Shown piece by piece: positions 27,612 through 32,244 of a DNA stretch of 32,244 nt. Position 1 is the stretch's first letter. Each line of letters begins with the position of its first letter. The translations under genes and the position numbers were made by a program. The notes beneath the pieces were generated by a model. It was not told where the DNA came from. It saw only the letters and a list, made by a program, of their open reading frames with translations, and searched no databases. The stretch comes from Cereibacter johrii (lineage in GTDB: Bacteria > Pseudomonadota > Alphaproteobacteria > Rhodobacterales > Rhodobacteraceae): positions 1-32,244 of the forward strand of contig NZ_MABH01000245.1 of assembly GCF_001720585.1 (NCBI RefSeq), written 5' to 3'.

Positions 27612-28060
27612 CCCGCATCCCCCGTTCCGCCCTGCTGCTCGGCCTGGCCGGGCTCCTCCCCTTCCTCTGGAGCGCGCTGACCGAGCTGCGCCCGGATCTG
27701 GGCGACTGGGCGGTTGCCACGCTCGGGCCGCGCTTCGTGGGCCCCTATGCTGGCCTCGCCTACGGCACGGTGATCCTGTCCTTCATGTCCGGCGTGCTCT
27801 GGGGCTTTGCCACGAAGACGAGCGGCCGCGAGGCTGCCATCGGCTACGGCCTGTCGGTGATCCCGGCGCTCTGGGCCTTCTTCTTCGTGGGCGGCGGCCC
27901 GACCTCGGCCGCAATCTATCTGGCCGCGGGCTTTGCGGGCCTGCTTGCGCTCGACTGGACCTTCTGGAGCCAGGGGCTCGCGCCGGAATGGTGGATGCGG
28001 CTCCGGCTGCTGCTGACCTCCGTCGTGCTCGCCTGCCTCGCGGTCACGATCTTCGCCTGA
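27608..28060 (+). CDS. DUF3429 membrane protein
   Basis: A 150-residue membrane protein with about five helices, matching DUF3429: LGLAGLLPFLW at the start, YGTVILSFMSGVLWGFA in the middle and LDWTFWSQGLAPEWWMRLRLLLT near the end. Function unknown. Its ATG overlaps the LysE-family stop (ATGA), which suggests translational coupling. It is convergent with cceR with only 6 bases between stops and no obvious terminator hairpin, so read-through transcripts of the two strands could overlap. Confidence 0.85.
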   Translation: MTRIPRSALLLGLAGLLPFLWSALTELRPDLGDWAVATLGPRFVGPYAGLAYGTVILSFMSGVLWGFATKTSGREAAIGYGLSVIPALWAFFFVGGGPTSAAIYLAAGFAGLLALDWTFWSQGLAPEWWMRLRLLLTSVVLACLAVTIFA

Positions 28061-28066
28061 AGCGCC

Positions 28067-29104
28067 TCAGCGCCGGCGGATCGTGTCGCCCGGTTCGAGC
28101 TTCGGTTCCAGCTCGATCACCAGCCCCGACGTGGCCCCGTCCGCGCGCTTGCCCGCGACGATCTCCGCCGCCTTGCGCCCGATCTCGAGCCGGCAGGCGT
28201 CCATCGTGGCAAGGTGACAGGGCAGCCCCTGCACCAGTTCCACGCCGTTGAACCCCGCAAGCCCCACCTTCTCGGGCACCTCGATCGCGTGGTTGAGGCA
28301 CCACAGAAGCCCCCCCGCGCCGATCAGGTCGTTCGAGTAATAGAGAAAGTCGAGGTCGGGCGAGCGCGAGAGAATGGCTTCGGTCATCTCCCGCCCCTTC
28401 AGAAGCGCCGATCCGCCCGAGTAGAATTCGCGGTCCTCGACCGTCAGGCCCGCCGCGATCAAGGCGCTCTCGAACCCTTCCAGCCGCTTCCGGGCGCGGT
28501 GGTCGTAGGGCATCATCGTGCCGAGGAAACCGATGCGCCGGTAGCCCGCGGCCACGATCGCCTCGGCCATGTGCCGTCCCGCGCGGCGGTGCGAGATCCC
28601 GACCGCATTGTCGACCGGCGTGCCGTCCACATCCATGATCTCGACGATGGGAATGCCCGCATTCTCCAGCATGGCCCGCGCCGCATGGCTCCGCTCGAGC
28701 CCTGCGATGATGATCCCCGACGGCCGCCACGAGAGCATCTCGTAGAGCACCTTCTCCTCGCGCTCGGGCGAATAGTTGGTCACCCCCACCACCGGCTGCA
28801 GGCCCGTATCCTCGAGCACTTCCGAGACGCCGGTCAGCACCTCGGGAAAGACCATGTTGGACAGGGAGGGGATGATGACCGCGACGAGGTTCACCCGCTG
28901 GCTCGCGAGCGCCCCCGCGATGCGGTTGGGCACATAGCCCAGCTCGCGCGCGGCGGCCAGCACCCGCTCGCGCGTGGCCCCCGACACGTCGCCCCGATTC
29001 CGCAGCACCCGGCTCACGGTCATCTCGGAGACACCCGACGCGTCGGACACGTCGCGCAATGTCAGGGGACGTCGCTGCAGGGCGGAGGACGGGTCTTTCG
29101 CCAC
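28067..29104 (-). CDS. cceR: LacI-family regulator, probably CceR
   Basis: A 345-residue LacI/GalR repressor-type protein. The N-terminal HTH (about 15-40: LRDVSDASGVSEMTVSRVLR) and hinge PNRIAGALASQ are followed by a periplasmic-binding-like effector domain (VAVIIPSLSNMVFPEV through GLAGFNGVELVQGLP). The sequence is of the gluconate-repressor subgroup. From memory, gene order places it as RSP_1663 of C. sphaeroides, named CceR, which represses Entner-Doudoroff genes, activates gluconeogenesis and TCA genes and responds to 6-phosphogluconate. GTG 29104 is the only suitable start before the HTH; the ribosome-binding site (AGAGA) is weak. A palindrome 83 bases upstream suggests autoregulation. 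If the locus match is wrong, it is still a sugar-acid type LacI regulator. Confidence 0.85.
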   Translation of the reverse strand: MAKDPSSALQRRPLTLRDVSDASGVSEMTVSRVLRNRGDVSGATRERVLAAARELGYVPNRIAGALASQRVNLVAVIIPSLSNMVFPEVLTGVSEVLEDTGLQPVVGVTNYSPEREEKVLYEMLSWRPSGIIIAGLERSHAARAMLENAGIPIVEIMDVDGTPVDNAVGISHRRAGRHMAEAIVAAGYRRIGFLGTMMPYDHRARKRLEGFESALIAAGLTVEDREFYSGGSALLKGREMTEAILSRSPDLDFLYYSNDLIGAGGLLWCLNHAIEVPEKVGLAGFNGVELVQGLPCHLATMDACRLEIGRKAAEIVAGKRADGATSGLVIELEPKLEPGDTIRRR

Positions 29105-29139
29105 GGAAACATCTCTTGCATAATGACCTTACGTTTTCT

Positions 29140-29168
29140 TGTTAACCTCATTGCGGGGGCTTGTCCAA
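29140..29168 (-). promoter_or_regulatory. cceR: Candidate cceR promoter
   Basis: On the minus strand, TTGGAC (29163-29168) and TTAACA (29140-29145) are 17 bases apart and predict a start near 29133, about 30 bases before GTG 29104. An alternative pair further downstream (TTAACA with TTATGC) also exists. Confidence 0.4.
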
Positions 29169-29186
29169 GGCCTCTGGCTGTGCCAT

Positions 29187-29198
29187 GTTAGCGATAAC
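29187..29198. promoter_or_regulatory. Candidate CceR operator
   Basis: GTTAGCGATAAC (29187-29198) is palindromic except for one central pair and has the CG-centred form of LacI/GntR-type operators. Its centre is near -60 relative to the predicted cceR start. Its reverse complement agrees at 9 of 12 positions with the pckA box GGTTGCGCTAAC. I do not quote the published CceR consensus; the comparison is internal to the window. Confidence 0.6.
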
Positions 29199-29267
29199 GG
29201 CCGCATCTTCCGGCCTTACTGATCCTGAGCGTCGTGCAAGCTCTCCAAGACGGACGCGATGGACCCA

Positions 29268-29300
29268 TGGGGGAGTGGTGGGCCAAGAGTCACTCCCCCA
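29268..29300. other. Strong hairpin between cceR and tRNA-Arg
   Basis: TGGGGGAGTG (29268-29277) and CACTCCCCCA (29291-29300) form a perfect 10-bp stem with a 13-base loop, without a T-run after it. AGCTCTCC occurs on both sides (near 29240 and 29301). It may be a Rho-independent-like terminator, a processing signal for the tRNA transcript or part of a small RNA. The 297-base gap from 29105 to 29401 otherwise holds the cceR promoter and operator. Confidence 0.45.
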
Positions 29301-29401
29301 GCTCTCCTCTCCCCGCGCAGCAATTCCCGCCGACGAGCCGTTCCTCGCACCTTGCAAGAGGCGCCGATTGGCCGCATTAAGGGCAAGCCCGAGTGGTTCT
29401 C

Positions 29402-29477
29402 GGCCCCGTAGCTCAACGGATAGAGCGATCCCCTCCTAAGGGATAGGTTGCAGGTTCAAGTCCTGCCGGGGTCACCA
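29402..29477 (+). tRNA. tRNA-Arg (anticodon CCU), integration site
   Basis: The sequence folds as a full cloverleaf: acceptor GGCCCCG/CGGGGTC (one G-T pair), D arm GCTC/GAGC, anticodon stem ATCCC/GGGAT with loop CTCCTAA giving anticodon CCT, and T arm GCAGG/CCTGC with TTCAAGT. The discriminator base is A and CCA is encoded (29475-29477). It reads AGG codons. An integrase gene begins at its 3' side, so this is the chromosomal attachment gene of the adjoining element, and its 3' end should be the att core. Confidence 0.95.
29451..29477 (+). other. Presumed attachment core (one att end of the island)
   Basis: tRNA-targeted integrases usually use the T-arm and acceptor 3' part, here 29451-29477, as the core, so the element can restore the tRNA on insertion. 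The integrase stop codon lies 31 bases away. The other att copy would be outside the window to the right, so the exact core length cannot be set. Confidence 0.55.
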
Positions 29478-29507
29478 TGTCTCCCGCAAGCCGTTGAAAT
29501 GGCGCGC

Positions 29508-30569
29508 TTATCTGGCGCGTTTACAGGAATTCCCGGGGCCGTTTACATCGTTCCGTTCTTGTTCCGGCCCCATCACGAGGCCGCGCCGGCTGGCCGCGCG
29601 GGTGTAAGCCTCGGCCTCCGAGAGGCTCGCATGCCCGCCCCAGGCCATGATCGCATGGGCAGGGCCGCCCGCCTCGGCGATGGCCGTGAGCCGGAATTTG
29701 CGCAGGCCGTGCGGGGTGCGCCCCTCGATCCCCGCCTCGGCCGCGGCAGCGGTGATGAAGTTCGAGAGGCCCTTCACCGACCGGGCCTTCCCGTAGCTCG
29801 TCTCAAGCAGGGTGAAGCCGGCCGTGGCCATCACCGCCGCGCGCACGGTCTCGCGCTCCTCTTCCCACCGGAGCGCCCAGGAAGGAAGCGCGCAGGTCCA
29901 GGGCACATAGGCGAGCCCGCCGGTCTTCTGCTGGCGGAAGGTCATGAGCCCGTCGCTGCCGATATGGGTGCGCGTCATGCGGCAAGCGTCCGAGACGCGG
30001 CAACCGGTCCAGGCGAGCAGCTCGAAGGCCGCGCGCTGGCGCGTCCCCACCGCCCACCGCGCCCGGAAGGCCGCCACCTCGGCCGTCGTCCACGCGACGT
30101 GGCCGGGCGATTTCGTCACGATCTTTCCGATCTCGTGGCTCGGGTCGCTCTCGATGATCCCGTCCGCCTTGGCCTGCGCGAAGATGAGCCGCCAGCATTT
30201 CAGCGACACGTTGCGCGGGTTCGGATCGAGCTTGCCGAGATCCATCTCGACATGCTTCTGCCGCAGGCCCCGCAGCGGCAGGGCGCCATGCTCCATCTCG
30301 ATTCGCTCGAGATGGAAGCGCAGGCTCAGCCGATAGCTCGCGGCGAACCCCTTCCACCTCTTCGACGCGCGGAGCGCCCGCACGACCTTCGCGACCGACT
30401 TGTCCGCAACGGGCGGCGCCAGATCCGGCTTCGTGGCCTCGGCCTTCGCCCAGGCCGCGATGAAGTCGGGATGGGTCTCGGGCAGATCCGGCAACCGCGT
30501 CCCGGTCGGCCGGTGATAGCAGAGCACCCGGTCGCCACGCCGGATGCGCTGCACCCGGGGCAGCTTCAC
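29508..30569 (-). CDS. Tyrosine site-specific integrase
   Basis: A 353-residue tyrosine recombinase that inserts and excises the element at tRNA-Arg. The catalytic set is complete: R191 (TGCRVSDACRMT), K215 in the beta-hairpin, H287 and R290 (HGLRKFR), H313 (WGGHASLSEAE) and Y322 (AYTRA). The N-terminal part (about 55-155) is the core-binding SAM-like domain. I use GTG 30569, which overlaps the stop of the HTH gene (GTGA); a GTG nine codons upstream (30596) would overlap the HTH gene more. The gene reads toward the tRNA and ends 31 bases from it, the usual place for a tRNA-targeting integrase. Two CGTTTACA copies (29518 and 29540) lie at its 3' end. It should be active by its residues. Confidence 0.92.
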   Translation of the reverse strand: MKLPRVQRIRRGDRVLCYHRPTGTRLPDLPETHPDFIAAWAKAEATKPDLAPPVADKSVAKVVRALRASKRWKGFAASYRLSLRFHLERIEMEHGALPLRGLRQKHVEMDLGKLDPNPRNVSLKCWRLIFAQAKADGIIESDPSHEIGKIVTKSPGHVAWTTAEVAAFRARWAVGTRQRAAFELLAWTGCRVSDACRMTRTHIGSDGLMTFRQQKTGGLAYVPWTCALPSWALRWEEERETVRAAVMATAGFTLLETSYGKARSVKGLSNFITAAAAEAGIEGRTPHGLRKFRLTAIAEAGGPAHAIMAWGGHASLSEAEAYTRAASRRGLVMGPEQERNDVNGPGNSCKRAR

Positions 30570-30808
30570 GCCTGCATCCCGAAATGGCGGTCGCACAGCT
30601 CCACCTCCGATTCGAACGTCTCCCCTTCAACCGGCAGGTCCGAGGCGAAGGCGTCAAGATCCAGCCTGTCATAGAGCCGCCGCCCGCCCAGCACCCGCCG
30701 CGGCAGGTCAAGGCCACGGAGCGTCGTCGCGCTCACGCCCAGATAGGCCGCCGCCTCGGCCGCGCCGAGAAGCCGCGGCGCGAAAGTGAGGGATCGCCTA
30801 GCGCTCAT
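30566..30808 (-). CDS. Small HTH protein, excisionase-like
   Basis: An 80-residue protein with a MerR/AlpA-type winged helix-turn-helix: RLLGAAEAAAYLGVSATTLRGLDLPRRVLGGRRLYDRLDLDAFAS, as in excisionase-family (HTH_17) proteins. The C-terminal 25 residues are acidic. GAAAGGACG precedes ATG 30808. The stop overlaps the integrase start (GTGA), so the two are coupled. The position suits a recombination directionality factor that steers the integrase towards excision, or a regulator of int; the sequence does not distinguish these. Confidence 0.82.
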   Translation of the reverse strand: MSARRSLTFAPRLLGAAEAAAYLGVSATTLRGLDLPRRVLGGRRLYDRLDLDAFASDLPVEGETFESEVELCDRHFGMQA

Positions 30809-30884
30809 CGTCCTTTCCCCTTCCCGTCAGCCAGCACTGCGCATTGCGCGGCAGCGTCTCGCGCTGCTCCTTCGCCCCGCTCAT
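30798..30884 (-). CDS. 28-residue ORF between the ParB and HTH genes
   Basis: ATG 30884 overlaps the stop of the ParB-family gene (ATGA), and the frame ends at TAG 30798-30800, inside the start of the HTH gene. The peptide is MSGAKEQRETLPRNAQCWLT followed by GRGKDDER: hydrophilic, basic at its end, no membrane helix. It bridges a gap of 72 bases with overlaps at both ends, so it would couple translation from the ParB gene through to HTH and integrase. It matches no family I know and may be only a translational bridge. Confidence 0.35.
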   Translation of the reverse strand: MSGAKEQRETLPRNAQCWLTGRGKDDER

Positions 30885-32244
30885 CCCTCCCCCTCCGGCC
30901 AGCCGAGCTCCGCCGGCACCCAGGCGTCGATCTTCGCGCAGTCCTCGCGGCTGAGGCCGAGGGCTTCGCGCGTGGCGAGGTCGGCGAAGAGCGCCTCGAG
31001 GCGCTTCGCCTTCTCCCCCTTCTTCAGCTTCTGGAAACTCCGATCCGCCTCGGCCGCCGGCACGAGCTCGCTCCAGAGCCGGTCGAGATAGCCCGCGCTG
31101 CAGCGCCCGAGGAAGCCCTGTGCGGTCGGCGTCCAGATCCGGCGCACCTCGACGCCGAGCTGGCGCGCGAGCGTGGCCGAGAGGCCGGAGCTGCCGGTGC
31201 AGAAGGTCCGCGCCAGCGCCTCGGTCAGGATCTGGTTGCGGTGCTTCTTGCCCTGCGCCCGGAAGGCCTCGAACTCGGCCGGGGTGCCGTCCGGGCCGAG
31301 GCTCGTGTTCGGCTCGAGCCGTGCCGCCAGCCGCTCCGGGTAGCTCGTGCCCTCTCCCTTCTCCGGCGCGATGGGCTGGTCGGTCGGCGAGACCGCGAGC
31401 GGGCGCGCCCAAGGACGCAGGCCCCCGCCAAGCGACCAGGCCAGAAGGTCGAGCATGAGCTCGGACTGGTCCATGAGACGGGCCTGCAGCGCCCCGAGCC
31501 GGATCCGGTGCAGATCCTCGATCAGCGATTGCGGCAGGTCCGGTGCCGCCTCGGCAGCACCCCGCGGGACCGCCCGCGGCTGCTGATAGGCGCGCTCGAC
31601 CGAGAGCCCGTCCCGGCTGCTGCAATAGACGAAGACCCCGGCCGAGGCGCGCTGCGCGTCGGTGAAGCCGCCCTCGCGCCGGGCCTCGAGCTCGGCCAGG
31701 CGCGCGCGGCCGGCCTCGTCGAGGGCGTCCTCGGCATCGCGCTCCTCGAGCGCCGCGAGCTCCGCTTCCTCTCCGTCCGAGAGCTTCCCGGGCCGGGCGT
31801 AGAGCCGCACCAGCTTCTGCGTGGCGGTCCAGGGCACATATTCCTCCGGCACCCATGTCGCCCACTCCCAGCCCTCTTCCACGCGGATCCGCTCGGCCTC
31901 GGCCGCCCCCTTCTCGGCAAAGAGCCGGTCGAGGAGAGCCTCGTCCTCCAGCAGCGTCCTGTCGGCGAAGAGATCGCGCTGAGAGGTTCCGCCGGCCGCG
32001 AGATAGGCCTCGAGCCCCACGAAGACCGCGCGCCGGTCCGTCGAGGGCACGGTCCCGGGTGTCAACTCGCGCCGCACCTGCTCCGGCCGCACGTCGCGCC
32101 CCCGCACCGAAGTGAGAACTTCGAGGCAGCGCTCGCCGCTCGGCGCGAGCGTCAGCGCCTTCGCCATCTCGAGCGAGATCTCGTTCGCGCGCAGCGCCGC
32201 CAGCGCCTCGGCCGGCAGGTCCGCGAGCTTGAGGCGCCGCTCGA
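30881..32244 (-). CDS. ParB-family partition protein, C-terminal part (5' end outside window)
   Basis: The frame is open to the window edge (454 residues seen). The first part reads ADLPAEALAALRANEISLEMAKALTLA, the typical DNA-binding (KorB/ParB HTH) end of the ParB/RepB/Spo0J family on plasmids and integrated elements. A long Glu/Ala/Arg-rich middle follows, and the C-terminus has RIWTPTAQGFLGRCSAGYLDRLW, which resembles the tail of large plasmid-type ParB-like proteins. The ParB N-terminal domain would lie outside the window. It suggests an element with plasmid-like or conjugative ancestry. An internal ATG at 32167 is not the start, since the frame with the HTH continues upstream. The stop overlaps a 28-codon ORF (ATGA). 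Confidence 0.8.
   Translation of the reverse strand, partial: ERRLKLADLPAEALAALRANEISLEMAKALTLAPSGERCLEVLTSVRGRDVRPEQVRRELTPGTVPSTDRRAVFVGLEAYLAAGGTSQRDLFADRTLLEDEALLDRLFAEKGAAEAERIRVEEGWEWATWVPEEYVPWTATQKLVRLYARPGKLSDGEEAELAALEERDAEDALDEAGRARLAELEARREGGFTDAQRASAGVFVYCSSRDGLSVERAYQQPRAVPRGAAEAAPDLPQSLIEDLHRIRLGALQARLMDQSELMLDLLAWSLGGGLRPWARPLAVSPTDQPIAPEKGEGTSYPERLAARLEPNTSLGPDGTPAEFEAFRAQGKKHRNQILTEALARTFCTGSSGLSATLARQLGVEVRRIWTPTAQGFLGRCSAGYLDRLWSELVPAAEADRSFQKLKKGEKAKRLEALFADLATREALGLSREDCAKIDAWVPAELGWPEGEG

Noticed and set aside
29448-30674. A plus-strand frame opposite the integrase
   Set aside because: It begins inside the tRNA and is antisense to an integrase with all catalytic residues.

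Overview
The window is high-GC DNA from an alphaproteobacterium of the order Rhodobacterales, most likely Cereibacter (Rhodobacter) sphaeroides chromosome 1. The supporting signs are a divergent chvI/pckA pair, the chvI-chvG-hprK-rapZ-EIIA-HPr cluster, an mcd gene (methylsuccinyl-CoA dehydrogenase) next to pckA, and an rpoZ-rsh-DUF2062-pdxJ-acpS-lepB-rnc-era-recO series. Eighteen consecutive genes from pckA to the LacI-family gene would match, from memory, the C. sphaeroides locus tags RSP_1680 down to RSP_1663. On that basis I call the LacI-family gene cceR and the acyl-CoA dehydrogenase gene mcd.

Layout. 1-4192 (+): the end of an SH3-domain protein, an SDR oxidoreductase, a small twin-helix membrane protein, a PduO-type cobalamin adenosyltransferase and etfBA, closed by a strong terminator. 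4240-7154: a DUF6473 protein (-), 3-hydroxybutyryl-CoA dehydrogenase (+) and a membrane acyltransferase (-) that overlaps the dehydrogenase tail to tail. 7318-11776 (-): a regulatory block of ChvI/ChvG two-component system, short HPr kinase, RapZ, mannose-type EIIA and HPr, with most genes overlapping by 4 bases. 11777-16490 (+): pckA and mcd, separated by 1.1 kb without a convincing gene. 16529-25178 (-): a housekeeping series including recO, era, rnc, lepB, acpS, pdxJ, rsh, rpoZ and folK. 25321-28060 (+): a NYN-domain protein, ispH, a LysE-type exporter and DUF3429. 28067-29104 (-): cceR. 29402-29477 (+): tRNA-Arg(CCU), which marks the border of an integrated element (29478 to the window end) with an integrase, a small HTH protein, a 28-codon ORF and a ParB-family protein that runs off the window.

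How the genes fit together. Several serve growth on acetate and organic acids. Mcd oxidises methylsuccinyl-CoA in the ethylmalonyl-CoA pathway and passes electrons to ETF (etfBA). The adenosyltransferase can supply the adenosylcobalamin needed by the pathway's mutases. Hbd handles 3-hydroxybutyryl-CoA, and PckA opens gluconeogenesis. CceR is described as a regulator of central carbon metabolism in C. sphaeroides that activates gluconeogenesis genes. I see related palindromes upstream of both cceR and pckA, in similar positions relative to my predicted promoters. The PTS/HprK/RapZ block and ChvGI add further metabolic and envelope signalling. The accessory part is the tRNA-Arg island at the right edge; only its integrase end is visible.
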